Assembly: GCA_030638405.1 (NCBI GenBank)
Contig: DAOWER010000200.1
Location: forward strand, 1 to 16,464
DNA: 16,464 nt
From: Candidatus Eiseniibacteriota bacterium
Lineage (GTDB): Bacteria > Joyebacterota > Joyebacteria > Joyebacterales > Joyebacteraceae
Direction: 5' to 3'
Shown: piece by piece, positions 1 through 7,944 of the stretch
How positions within the stretch are numbered: the first letter of the stretch is position 1
How the letters are laid out: every line of letters begins with the position of its first letter
Translations under genes and position numbers: made by a program
The notes under the pieces: model-generated
Database searches by the model: none
What the model was told of the DNA's origin: nothing
Seen by the model: only the letters and a program-made list of their open reading frames with translations

Positions 1-798
1 CACGATCCTTCTCTGGAAGAGCGCGACCAGCGCGAGAACCGGCAGCACGCTCACGACCGTGGCGGCCGCGATCGTCGCCCACGGCAGCTCGTGCAGTCCC
101 GCGAAGAGCGCCAGCGCGACCGGGACCGTTCGCGACTCCGGAGTGGACGTGAGTATCAGCGCGAAGAGGAACTCGTTCCACGCGAATATGAAGATCAGCA
201 CCGCCGACGTGAAGACGCCGGGCGCGGCGAGCGGCAGGACGATCTGGAAGAACGCCCTCGCCGGCGTGCACCCGTCGACCATGGCCGCGTCCTCCAGGCT
301 CGTGGGGAGCGTCGAGAAGAAGTGAGTGAGTATCCACACGGCCAGCGGCAGCGACAGCAGTGTGTAGGGGAGGACGAGAGCCGGGTAGCTGTTGACGAGC
401 CCGAGCCTCGCCATGCCGATGTAGAGCGGCCCTATCATGCCGATGGCCGGGAAGATGGCTATGCCCAGGAAGAGCGCCATTATCAGGTTCCTGCGCCTCA
501 CCTTCAGGCGGGCCAGCGCGTAGGCCGCCGGAGCGCCGAGCGCGAGGGTAAGGAGCGTCGTGAGGGAAGCCACCATGAGACTGTTCGCTATGTTCCGCGG
601 GAACTGGTTGACCTCGAAGACCGCCCCGAAGTTCTCGGACACGGCCGGGTTGGGGAAGTAGTCGAGCGGCTTCTTGTACAGCGCTTCGGGCGAAGACAGC
701 GCGACGTTCAGGATCCAGTAGAGGGGGAACAGGCACGCGACCACGAGCAGCCCCCTCGCGGCCCACAGCCACAGCGTCTTCCCCCGGAATCGTCTCAC
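1..798 (-). CDS. Carbohydrate ABC transporter permease, MalG type (3' end cut off by window)
   Basis: Inner-membrane subunit of a binding-protein-dependent sugar importer. The visible 266 codons begin at a GTG whose last two bases overlap the TGA of the upstream permease gene (GTGA), which is typical of translational coupling. Hydrophobic segments lie near residues 12-33, 71-95, 106-127, 138-160 and 195-216, with another at 243-261. The cytoplasmic EAA loop that docks on the ATPase is clear at residues 169-194 (E-D-A-A-M-V-D-G, then I-V-L-P). MalG-family proteins are usually about 275-280 residues, so only the last few residues should be missing. No ATPase gene is visible; it may lie beyond the window or be a shared MsmK/MalK-type subunit. 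The family call is firm, but the sugar cannot be read from the sequence. Confidence 0.93.
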   Translation of the reverse strand, partial: MRRFRGKTLWLWAARGLLVVACLFPLYWILNVALSSPEALYKKPLDYFPNPAVSENFGAVFEVNQFPRNIANSLMVASLTTLLTLALGAPAAYALARLKVRRRNLIMALFLGIAIFPAIGMIGPLYIGMARLGLVNSYPALVLPYTLLSLPLAVWILTHFFSTLPTSLEDAAMVDGCTPARAFFQIVLPLAAPGVFTSAVLIFIFAWNEFLFALILTSTPESRTVPVALALFAGLHELPWATIAAATVVSVLPVLALVALFQRRIV

Positions 799-1670
799 TG
801 CGCTTCCCCCGATATCCGCATGAACCGGATGAGCCCGAGGCTCAGCACGAACACGATGACGAAAAGCGCGACCGTCATCGTTGAGCCGTAGCCGAGATCC
901 CCGTACCTGAAGAGGACCCTGTAGATGTAGACGGAAAGCGTCTCGGTGCGCGACGCGCCTCCCGTCAGCACCCAGATAAGGTCGAAGATCCGGAAGGCGT
1001 CCATCGTCCTGAACAGCACGGCCACGGCGATGAAGGGCTTGAGGAGCGGAAGCGTGATGGAGCGGAACACCGCCCAGCGCCCGGCCCCGTCCAGCGCAGC
1101 GGCCTCGTAGTACTGGTTGGGGATCGACTTGAGGCCCGCCAGCAGAATGATGGCGACGAAGGGGGTCGTCTTCCAGACGTCCGCGAGGATGACCGACGTC
1201 ATCGCAAGCCTGGGCCCGAGCCAGACGATGGGTTCTCCCATCAGGCCGAGTCGCTCGAGGACGGAGTTGACCAGTCCGATCCGGTCGTTCAGAAGCAGCG
1301 ACCACATGGTCGCGGCGACGACGGTCGGGAGCGCCCAGGGCACTATGAGCGACGAGTTCATCGCCGTCCGTCCCCTGAACACCTTGTTGAGGAGAAGCGC
1401 CGCCGCGAGACCGAGAACGAGTTCGAGCCCGACTGAGACCACCGTGAAGTACGCCGTCTGTCCGAGGTCCTGCCAGAAGACCCCGTCGGAGACAAGCCGC
1501 GCGAAGTTGGAGAGCCCCGCGAACCCGCGCTCGTCAGCGAACTTCAGATTGAACTTCGTGAAGCTCAGGGCGAACTGGCTGAGCACAGGGAACGCGCCCA
1601 GGACCACCACGAACGTGAGCGCGGGTGCGAGAAGCCAGAATGCGAGACGTGCCCTCTGCCTGGTGTTCAT
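795..1670 (-). CDS. Carbohydrate ABC transporter permease, MalF/UgpA type
   Basis: Partner permease to the MalG-type protein; together they form the transmembrane channel of a sugar importer. The 291-residue protein has a first membrane segment at about residues 10-32 and further ones near 72-97, 104-126, 157-180, 208-222 and 262-283. The EAA loop is at 189-211 (E-A-A-A-L-D-G-A-G, then I-T-L-P). The length suits UgpA/LacF-like subunits that lack the extra periplasmic loop of E. coli MalF. The gene begins 27 bp after the binding-protein gene and overlaps the next permease by 4 bp, so the three are almost certainly one transcript. The substrate is not determinable. Confidence 0.94.
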   Translation of the reverse strand: MNTRQRARLAFWLLAPALTFVVVLGAFPVLSQFALSFTKFNLKFADERGFAGLSNFARLVSDGVFWQDLGQTAYFTVVSVGLELVLGLAAALLLNKVFRGRTAMNSSLIVPWALPTVVAATMWSLLLNDRIGLVNSVLERLGLMGEPIVWLGPRLAMTSVILADVWKTTPFVAIILLAGLKSIPNQYYEAAALDGAGRWAVFRSITLPLLKPFIAVAVLFRTMDAFRIFDLIWVLTGGASRTETLSVYIYRVLFRYGDLGYGSTMTVALFVIVFVLSLGLIRFMRISGEAQ

Positions 1671-1697
1671 CGGGTTCCCCGTATCTCCCCCCGTGTC

Positions 1698-2945
1698 CTA
1701 CCCGGCCATAATCTCCGCGAGTTCCCTCACCATGTCCGCGGCGGCCTCACCGGGCTCGATCTCGTACGTGAGGACCCGATGGACGTTCTCCTGGATGATG
1801 TCCGACATGCGCGGGTAGTGAGGAGACCTGGGTCTGTTGCGCGTGTTCTGGAAGACCTCGAAGAAGCTCGCGAAGTGAGGATTCGCCGCCAGGACGTCCG
1901 CGTCCTCGTAGGTGCTTCTCAGCGTCGGCAGGTAGCCGCCCTCGATCGCGCGCTTCTTCATCGCCCTCTCGCCCGTGATGAAGCGCAGGAAGTCCAGCGC
2001 CTCATCCGGGTGCTCGCTGTAGGTCGAGAGCGCGACGTTCCAGCCTCCTATCGTCGAGTAGCTCGTCCGCCCCTCCACGTGAGGCAGGGGCGCAATGCCG
2101 GCTAAGCCCCTTATCTTCGATCCCTCGCCCTCCGCCATGCTCCACACGTACGGCCAGTTCCGGAGGAAGAGCGACTGCCCCTCCGTGAAGAGCCTCCTCG
2201 AGTCCTCCTCCTTGTATGTCAGCACTCCGCCGGGGGAGATTCCGCTGTCGAGAAAGCTGAGCATCAGCCCGAGAGCCTCGACGATCCCTCGCTCCGCCTC
2301 CGCGGGGCTCTCGACAACCGTCGTTTCGTCGAGGGTGCCGCCCACGCTCCACAAGAATTCGAGGAAGTCACACACCAGCCCCTCGTATCGGGCGCCCTGC
2401 CAGACGAAGCCGTCCATCCCTCTGGGCTCGGCTATCTCCCTGCAGGCGCTGCGGAAGTCCGTCCACGTTTCGGGAACGGGGATCCCCGCTTCCTCCAGGA
2501 GGTCCTTGCGGTAGTAGAGCACGCCGGCGTCGGTGAACCACGGCACCGCGTAGAACGTGCCCTCGTAGGTCACGCTCTGGAGCGGCCCGCCGAGGAACTC
2601 GTCGGGTCGGATGTGGCCATCGGGCAGTGCCACGATCCATCCGGCGCGCGCGAACTCCGCCGTCCAGATTACGTCGAGACTGTAGAGGTCGATGTCCGAC
2701 TCGCGCGCGGACAGGTAGGTCACGTACACGTCGTGCTGCGTGTCCGTGTTCGCGGGCATCGTCTGGAACTCGACCCGCACGCCGGGGTGGGCGGCGTTGT
2801 ACTCGTCGACCAGCGCCTCCGTGGCGCCGGACGGGTCGTTGCCGGCGGCGAAGACTATCTGGATCTCCCCGCTCTCCTGTGACGAACACGCGACCAGCGA
2901 CACGGCGACCAGGCAGCACAGCACGACTGCGGACATCGTTTTCAT
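1698..2945 (-). CDS. ABC transporter sugar-binding lipoprotein (family 1 solute-binding protein)
   Basis: Extracytoplasmic receptor that captures a sugar and delivers it to the two downstream permeases. I chose the ATG at 2945 because it gives a clean lipoprotein signal: a lysine, a hydrophobic core, then the lipobox L17-V-A-C20. A ribosome binding site (GGGAGGAG) sits 7 bases upstream. The frame stays open for 37 more codons upstream, but that extension runs into the promoter and would bury the signal peptide. The 415-residue protein has family-1 traits: Y-Y-R-K-D-L-L-E-E-A-G-I-P-V-P-x-T-W in the first lobe and a G-G-W-N-V-A-L segment followed by E-A-L-D-F-L-R-F in the second. It resembles trehalose/maltose- or glycerol-phosphate-type receptors, but the ligand cannot be assigned. 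It is the first gene of the operon. Confidence 0.93.
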   Translation of the reverse strand: MKTMSAVVLCCLVAVSLVACSSQESGEIQIVFAAGNDPSGATEALVDEYNAAHPGVRVEFQTMPANTDTQHDVYVTYLSARESDIDLYSLDVIWTAEFARAGWIVALPDGHIRPDEFLGGPLQSVTYEGTFYAVPWFTDAGVLYYRKDLLEEAGIPVPETWTDFRSACREIAEPRGMDGFVWQGARYEGLVCDFLEFLWSVGGTLDETTVVESPAEAERGIVEALGLMLSFLDSGISPGGVLTYKEEDSRRLFTEGQSLFLRNWPYVWSMAEGEGSKIRGLAGIAPLPHVEGRTSYSTIGGWNVALSTYSEHPDEALDFLRFITGERAMKKRAIEGGYLPTLRSTYEDADVLAANPHFASFFEVFQNTRNRPRSPHYPRMSDIIQENVHRVLTYEIEPGEAAADMVRELAEIMAG

Positions 2946-3027
2946 GGAAGGACTCCTCCCGGTGCGCGTGGGAAACAGGACCGTCGCGCGGCGGTTCTCG
3001 AGCCACCGCACGGTGTGAGGTTCACTC

Positions 3028-3056
3028 ATGCTATGGGGAAGCGACACCGGTGTCAA
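3028..3056 (-). promoter_or_regulatory. Sigma70-type promoter of the sugar ABC operon
   Basis: On the minus strand a perfect -35 box TTGACA (3056-3051) is followed, after a 17-bp spacer, by a -10-like TAGCAT (3033-3028). Transcription would begin near 3021, about 76 nt before the binding-protein ATG. The -35 match and exact spacing make this the likely operon promoter. Confidence 0.65.
3043..3054. promoter_or_regulatory. Perfect 12-bp palindrome, candidate operator
   Basis: GACACCGGTGTC is a perfect inverted repeat with a central CG. It overlaps the -35 box and the start of the spacer of the ABC operon promoter. Even palindromes with a central CG in this position are typical of LacI/GalR-family repressors, which often control sugar ABC operons. 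No regulator gene is in the window, so the binding protein is an inference. Confidence 0.45.
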
Positions 3057-3368
3057 TCGAAGCGTGGGTGGCGGCTGTGAGCGGCGCTCGCTCTCGCCGG
3101 CCCGCGTCCCTGGCGCGCTGCGCCTCGCGCTGAGCGGGCCGCCGGCATGGCGTGAGACGTCGGACGCCGGACAGTTTGGGCAGGCGCCCGTGTCGTGTTA
3201 TATTCGTACAGCTTGGCAGCGCGGTGACGGAACCACCGCACCGAGCCGCAGCACCCAATCGAGATGAGTCACGTCGGCGGCAGGGTTCCAGAGGCGTCCG
3301 CCGGCCTCACAACGCAGCCCGGGGAAGAGGGCCTTCGGGGCCCGCCGGACCGGCGCTGGAGGTGAGCG
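3057..3368. other. Intergenic region and long leader of the arylsulfotransferase operon
   Basis: This is most of the 423-bp gap between the divergent ABC and arylsulfotransferase operons. It holds the plus-strand promoter at 3176-3204 and a predicted untranslated leader of about 158 nt. Two short hairpins lie just before the ribosome binding site: GGGCC/GGCCC around a 5-nt loop (3329-3343) and a CGCC/GGCG stem (3343-3355). They may affect translation, but I recognise no known riboswitch. The open frames here look like GC-rich noise. Confidence 0.4.
3176..3204 (+). promoter_or_regulatory. Sigma70-type promoter of the arylsulfotransferase operon
   Basis: A -35-like TTGGGC (3176-3181), a 17-bp spacer and a -10 TATATT (3199-3204) stand out in GC-rich surroundings. 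The predicted start is near 3211, giving a leader of about 158 nt. The -10 is strong and the -35 matches moderately. Confidence 0.5.
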
Positions 3369-4730
3369 ATGATCCTGAACACGTGGAGCCATTCCCGCCG
3401 GGGCCGCAGGCAGGACCACCTGAGCGCGCTGATGATGCTCGCTCTCTTCCTTGCAGCGTCCGCCCTCGCGCCGACGGCGTGGGCCCAGGACGATGACGAC
3501 GACCCGACATCGGCCAACGAGTTGACTCCTCGATCCGGCATCAACACACCGCCCGGACGGTGGCTGCCCTTGAGGGAACAGCAGAGGCCGTCAACGCTCA
3601 CCGAGGAGCAGCAGCGCGAGATCGACAAGCTCAGCACCATCGGCTACCTGGGAGGCCACCACGAGCCTCCGGTGACCACGGGGCTGACCATCTTCGACCC
3701 GGAGCGCGCGTGGGGCGGCTACAACATCTACACGTCCGGGCATTTCCCGGGCGCCATTCTGATGGACATGGAGGGGAACGTCCTCCACAGCTGGGAATGC
3801 GCATTCCTGGATGCGTTCCCTGGCAGGGCGGACATCCTGGAGCCCGACCGTTCCAATCGATGGCGCTACGTCCACCTCTTCGACAACGGTGACGTGCTCG
3901 GGATCTACGAGGGTCTCGGGCTCGTCAAGCTCGACAAGGACTCGAACATCATCTGGTCACACCAGGGCAACGAGCATCACGATCTCAAGGTCGCCGATGA
4001 CGGCCGCATCTTCGTCCTGACCAGGGAAGCGCACATGGTGCGCTGGCTGAACCAGCGAGACCCCATCCTCGAGGATTTCCTCACGATACTCGACTCCGAC
4101 GGGAACATGATCAGGCGGTTCTCGCTTCTCTCCGCGCTCAAGGAGTCGCGCTTCACGAACGTCATCAAGTCGTCGCGCATGGCGAGGAAGGGGGACATCT
4201 TCCACACGAACGCTGTGGAGATACTTGACGGGAGCATGGAGTCGAAGATACCGGCATTCAAGAAAGGCAACGTCCTCACATCGTTCCGGCGGCTGGACAC
4301 GATCGCGGTCGTCGACGTGGAGTTGGAACAGGTTGTGTGGACTCAGTTCGGCCTGTGGCTAGCGCAGCACGACCCGACGCCGCTGCCGAACGGCAATCTC
4401 ATGGTCTTTGACAACAGGGGACATTACGGAGACTCCAAGGTCGTGGAGTACGATCCGACTAACATGGACATCGCGTGGATGTACGTCGGAAGTAACGAGC
4501 ACCCGTTCTTCACCGGTGCCGGTGGAGCAAACCAGCGTCTTCCCAACGGCAACACTCTCATCACGGAGTCCGACTACGGGCGCGCCTTTGAAGTGACGCC
4601 CGCCGGTGAAATCGTCTGGGAGTACTTCAACCCGGCCCGCGCGGGCCAGACCGGCGGGCTGATCGCGACGATATTCGAGATGACGAGGCTCTCCTACGAT
4701 TCCCCGTTCGAGTGGCTGGAGGGTGAGTGA
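3369..4730 (+). CDS. Exported arylsulfotransferase-family protein, copy 1
   Basis: Probable periplasmic or secreted arylsulfate sulfotransferase (ASST, Arylsulfotran_2-like), a PAPS-independent enzyme type that moves sulfate between phenolic compounds. The 453 residues begin with a signal peptide ending A-W-A-Q near residue 40, then an acidic linker and a short helix with I-G-Y-L-G-G (91-96). The propeller-like domain has repeated G-N-V-L-H-S-W and L-P-N-G-N-T-L-I-type blades. Candidate active-site residues are H203-H204-D205, H279-T-N281, R307 and Q333-H334-D335; by family comparison the QHD histidine would carry the sulfate. The start at 3369 has GGAGGTGAG directly upstream. It is the first of three paralogues. 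Substrate and true activity are unknown, and the dsbL/dsbI partners of the E. coli enzyme are absent here. Confidence 0.85.
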   Translation: MILNTWSHSRRGRRQDHLSALMMLALFLAASALAPTAWAQDDDDDPTSANELTPRSGINTPPGRWLPLREQQRPSTLTEEQQREIDKLSTIGYLGGHHEPPVTTGLTIFDPERAWGGYNIYTSGHFPGAILMDMEGNVLHSWECAFLDAFPGRADILEPDRSNRWRYVHLFDNGDVLGIYEGLGLVKLDKDSNIIWSHQGNEHHDLKVADDGRIFVLTREAHMVRWLNQRDPILEDFLTILDSDGNMIRRFSLLSALKESRFTNVIKSSRMARKGDIFHTNAVEILDGSMESKIPAFKKGNVLTSFRRLDTIAVVDVELEQVVWTQFGLWLAQHDPTPLPNGNLMVFDNRGHYGDSKVVEYDPTNMDIAWMYVGSNEHPFFTGAGGANQRLPNGNTLITESDYGRAFEVTPAGEIVWEYFNPARAGQTGGLIATIFEMTRLSYDSPFEWLEGE

Positions 4731-6046
4731 TGGCGACGTTCCTGAGAGCGGCGCCGCGCGCCTTGGTGGGCCTTCTCGTTCTTGTCGTCGCTGTCGGTCC
4801 CGCGTCTGCTGCCGCGGTCGACGCGGACCAGACCTCCGACGCTCCGGCGGCCGCGATCGAAGCTCCGGAAGGGCGCTGGCGCGAGTCGGCGCCGGGCGCG
4901 AATCCGCCGCGGGAACAACTGACGGAGGAGCAGGAGCGCGAGATGGAGAGGCTCCGGTCGATCGGCTATCTGACGGGGTCGCAGCCGGCGCCGCCCGTGA
5001 CGGGGCTCACCGTTCACGACGCTTCACGCGCCTACCGAGGGCTGAACCTCTACACGTCCGGTCACTTCCCGGGGGCCGTACTCATGGACATGGAGGGCAA
5101 CGTCCTGCACTTGTGGGAGCGGAGCTTCCTTGACGTCTGGCCCGACCGCTACGCCGACTCCGAGTACGAGCACGCCCGGTACTGGAGATGCGTTCACCTG
5201 TTCGACAACGGTGACGTGCTCGCCGTATTCGAGGGTCTCGGGCTCGTCAAACTGGACAGGGACTCGCGCGTCATCTGGACACACGCGGGTGCGGAGCACC
5301 ACGATCTCCAGGTGGCGGGCGACGGCCTCATCTACGTTCTGACGCGCGAGGTCGTGATCGACCCCCGCATCAACGCGGGCGAGCTCATACTGGAGGACCG
5401 TGTCACTGTTCTCGATCCGGACGGACGGGAACTCAGAAGCGTGTCAGTGCTCAGCGCCATGGGCAATTCGAGCTACCTGCATCTGATGCAGGGCATGACC
5501 GCCAAGGGGGACATCTTCCACACGAACGCCGTCGAGATACTCGATGGCAGGCTGGCGGACGAGCTGCCCGCCTTCCAGGTGGGCAGCGTGCTTCTGTCGC
5601 TTCGAACGCTGAGTCTCCTCGTGGTTCTGGATCTCGACACCGAGCTGGTCACGTGGGCGCGCAAGGGCTCATGGCGCAAGCAGCACGATCCATCGGTGCT
5701 TTCCAACGGCAACATCCTCATCTTCGACAACAACGGAAACAGTGAGAGATCACGCGTCATCGAGTTCAACCCGGTCACTGAGAGGATCGAGTGGACGTAC
5801 CAGGGCGACCCCGCCGATGACTTCTACTCTCAGATGTGCGGCGCGGCGACGCGGCTGCCCAACGGCAACACGCTCGCGACGGAATCGGACCGCGGCAGAG
5901 CGATCGAGGTGACGCCGGACGGTGACATCGTCTGGGAATACCTGAACCCTAAGCGAGCGGGAGAGAAAGGGGAACTCGTCGCGACACTCTTCGAGATGAC
6001 CCGTTTGCGCGCGGACTTCCCGCTGGATTGGCTCTACGATCACTAG
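4730..6046 (+). CDS. Exported arylsulfotransferase-family protein, copy 2
   Basis: Second of three tandem paralogues, 438 residues. The ATG at 4730 overlaps the preceding TGA (TGATG), with GGAGGGTG in front. A GTG three bases earlier would add one residue. The signal peptide ends near A-S-A-A at residues 25-28. The linker carries an E-rich helix and S-I-G-Y-L-T-G (77-83). Candidate active-site residues are all kept: H190-H191-D192, H264-T-N266, R292 and Q318-H319-D320. The repeated D-P-D-G and L-P-N-G-N turns support a beta-propeller. The segment matching A-H-M-V in copies 1 and 3 reads V-V-I-D here, and the region after SVLSAMG differs, so substrate range may differ. The family call is good; the substrate is unknown. 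Confidence 0.85.
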   Translation: MATFLRAAPRALVGLLVLVVAVGPASAAAVDADQTSDAPAAAIEAPEGRWRESAPGANPPREQLTEEQEREMERLRSIGYLTGSQPAPPVTGLTVHDASRAYRGLNLYTSGHFPGAVLMDMEGNVLHLWERSFLDVWPDRYADSEYEHARYWRCVHLFDNGDVLAVFEGLGLVKLDRDSRVIWTHAGAEHHDLQVAGDGLIYVLTREVVIDPRINAGELILEDRVTVLDPDGRELRSVSVLSAMGNSSYLHLMQGMTAKGDIFHTNAVEILDGRLADELPAFQVGSVLLSLRTLSLLVVLDLDTELVTWARKGSWRKQHDPSVLSNGNILIFDNNGNSERSRVIEFNPVTERIEWTYQGDPADDFYSQMCGAATRLPNGNTLATESDRGRAIEVTPDGDIVWEYLNPKRAGEKGELVATLFEMTRLRADFPLDWLYDH

Positions 6047-6070
6047 GTGTCATACGGAAGGTCGGACGAC

Positions 6071-7423
6071 ATGTATCTGAGGGACAGGGCGGCGCCCACA
6101 CATCCCGCGAAGACGTGGGTCCTCACAGGAAAGACCCTTCTGGTCGTGGCGCTGATCGCGTCGGGGATCGCGTTGTGCTCGAACGCCGTCAGGGGCAACG
6201 ACGGTACGCAGTGGAGCAACGACCCGGCCGCCGGTTCAGAGGACCCCGGACCGTCCGGAAGGTGGCGGACCGCCCGGGGAGAGGCGAAGCAGAAGCTCTC
6301 GGTCGAGCAGGCCCGCGAGCTGGCGAGACTCGGGTCTCTCGGGTACCTCTCCGGTTCGACACCCGTGCCGGACGACACTGGCGTCGTTCTGTTCGACGCG
6401 GCGCGGGCCTGGTCGGGGCTGAACTTCTTCACGTCGGGGCACTTCGCCGGTGCCGTCCTCATGGACATGGACGGGCGCGTGCTGCACGAGTGGAGCTACG
6501 ATTTCCTAGAGGTGTGGCCCGACGAGACCGAGTCGGCCGAGAGCGACGGCGCAGAGTACTGGCGGTGGGCCCACCTCTACGAGAACGGCGATCTGCTGGC
6601 GATCTTCGAGGGGCTCGGGCTCATCAAGCTGGACAAGGACTCCCGGCTTCTCTGGAAGCACTACGGCGGCGAGCACCACGACCTCGACGTGGTGGACGAC
6701 GGCAGCATATACGTTCTCACGAGGAAGGCCCACATGGTTCCTCGTGTCAACGAACGGATGCCGATTCTCGAGGACTTCGTGACCGTGCTTGATGCGTACG
6801 GCCGCCCGGTCCGGGAGGTGTCCGTACTGGAGGCGTTCGAGAACTCCGTCTTCGCCAGTTCTCCCGCGGCTCGGGGTGTGCCGAAGAGGGGGGACATCTA
6901 TCACACCAACGCCATCGAGGTGCTCGACGGTCGACTCGCAGATCGTCTCCCGGCCTTCCGGAGGGGCAACGTCCTCATCTCAATGAGGCAGCTCAGCACC
7001 ATCGCGGTGCTGGACATGGACCTCGAGGAGATAGTCTGGGTATCGTCCGACATGTGGCTCGAGCAGCACGATCCCAAGGTGCTCGAGAACGGCAGCATCC
7101 TCGTCTTTGACAACAAGGGCGACGACGGAGAGTCGAAGGTCCTGGAATTCGATCCTGTCACGCGGGAGACTAAGTGGAGCTACAGCGGGGACGCCTCATC
7201 GATATTCTTCACGAGGATGTGCGGTGCTGCCCACCGTCTGCCGAACGGAAACACGATAATCACCGAATCGGACTACGGCAGGGCGTTCGAGGTCACGCCG
7301 GCGGGGGAAACGGTCTGGGAGTTCCTCAACACACACCGCGCGGGGAAGCACGGCAACCTCATCGCCACACTCTTCGACGTCGTCAGACTCGATCCCGACT
7401 TCCCTCTGGACTGGCTGGATTAG
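6071..7423 (+). CDS. Exported arylsulfotransferase-family protein, copy 3
   Basis: Third tandem paralogue, 450 residues from the ATG at 6071, which has GGAAGG nine bases upstream. A GTG at 6047, directly after the stop of copy 2, would add eight residues and lacks its own spaced binding site. The N-terminus has a longer polar stretch before a hydrophobic segment (about 17-36). This could be a signal peptide or an uncleaved anchor, so it may be membrane-tethered. It has the same L-G-S-L-G-Y-L-S-G motif before the catalytic domain (87-95). Candidate active-site residues are H202-H203-D204, H278-T-N280, R306 and Q332-H333-D334. It is more like copy 1 than copy 2 in the A-H-M-V and S-D-Y-G-R-A-F-E-V-T-P-A-G segments. 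No clear terminator follows; a cold-shock gene converges on it. Confidence 0.85.
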   Translation: MYLRDRAAPTHPAKTWVLTGKTLLVVALIASGIALCSNAVRGNDGTQWSNDPAAGSEDPGPSGRWRTARGEAKQKLSVEQARELARLGSLGYLSGSTPVPDDTGVVLFDAARAWSGLNFFTSGHFAGAVLMDMDGRVLHEWSYDFLEVWPDETESAESDGAEYWRWAHLYENGDLLAIFEGLGLIKLDKDSRLLWKHYGGEHHDLDVVDDGSIYVLTRKAHMVPRVNERMPILEDFVTVLDAYGRPVREVSVLEAFENSVFASSPAARGVPKRGDIYHTNAIEVLDGRLADRLPAFRRGNVLISMRQLSTIAVLDMDLEEIVWVSSDMWLEQHDPKVLENGSILVFDNKGDDGESKVLEFDPVTRETKWSYSGDASSIFFTRMCGAAHRLPNGNTIITESDYGRAFEVTPAGETVWEFLNTHRAGKHGNLIATLFDVVRLDPDFPLDWLD

Positions 7424-7447
7424 CAGCGGCGAAGGCGCTCGCTGGAG

Positions 7448-7675
7448 TTATTCGGACGGTTCCTCGCGCGGCTTGCCCGTCACAACGACCTTCTCGGCCC
7501 TCGGTCCCTTCCCATCGTCAGAGATCTCGAACTCGACCTCGTCGCCCTCGGCGACGGTCTTGAAGCCTTCCATCTGCAGCCCGGAGTAGTGCACGAAGAT
7601 ATCGTCACCACCCTCAACCTCGATGAACCCGAATCCCTTCGATGCGTTGAACCACTTGATCTTACCAGTAGGCAA
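7448..7675 (-). CDS. Cold-shock domain protein (CspA family), TTG start
   Basis: Small single-stranded nucleic acid-binding protein of 75 residues, probably an RNA chaperone. After an initial (M)-P-T-G-K-I-K-W-F-N it shows RNP1 K-G-F-G-F-I (13-18) and RNP2 D-I-F-V-H-Y (25-30), then the usual five-strand barrel pattern. A charged tail rich in K, R, E and P follows. No ATG lies near the family's normal start. The TTG at 7675-7673, with AGGAG (7687-7683) seven bases upstream, gives exactly the expected N-terminus, whereas longer starts extend into what looks like leader sequence. It is monocistronic, convergent with the arylsulfotransferase operon and has its own strong promoter. The family call is essentially certain; which Csp paralogue it is cannot be told. 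Confidence 0.95.
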   Translation of the reverse strand: MPTGKIKWFNASKGFGFIEVEGGDDIFVHYSGLQMEGFKTVAEGDEVEFEISDDGKGPRAEKVVVTGKPREEPSE

Positions 7676-7790
7676 TATCCCGCTCCTGTCTTGAGAACTC
7701 AGCTGCCGCATCGGCGACACGCCGGCTCCGAGCCGCTTCTCTTCCCGGCCGTCGAACTCGCCCCGCAGCTCCCGGGTGGCATACGGCGCC

Positions 7791-7819
7791 AGTATAGAGC
7801 GCCCCGCGCGCACGGTCAA
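7791..7819 (-). promoter_or_regulatory. Near-consensus promoter of the cold-shock gene
   Basis: On the minus strand TTGACC (7819-7814), exactly 17 bp, then TATACT (7796-7791). Transcription would start near 7784, giving a leader of about 108 nt before the TTG start. Long leaders are a known feature of cspA-type genes, where they act in cold-responsive mRNA structure. The thermosensing role here is an inference. Confidence 0.7.
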
Positions 7820-7944
7820 GCCGATGCCCTCCTGACGCGAGAAGAATGTCGCCGGTCGGAGCGTCCGTTGATTAGAGCAGGCGACCGCGCACTCCCGGCG
7901 CCCGGGGGCGCGGCCGGGTCACGGGCGCAGAGGGGAGGCCGGAT

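Noticed and set aside
91..891. Long plus-strand open frame opposite the MalG-type permease
   Set aside because: It encodes an arginine-rich, low-complexity sequence without a recognisable domain, antisense to a well-supported gene. It is typical shadow coding in GC-rich DNA.
2946..3056. Upstream extension of the sugar-binding protein to 3056
   Set aside because: The extension is not hydrophobic, would hide the lipoprotein signal and covers the promoter. The ATG at 2945 has a clear ribosome binding site.
7676..7819. Longer cold-shock protein starting at 7819
   Set aside because: The extra 48 residues overlap the -35 and -10 boxes and do not resemble any Csp N-terminus. The TTG at 7675 gives the usual start.
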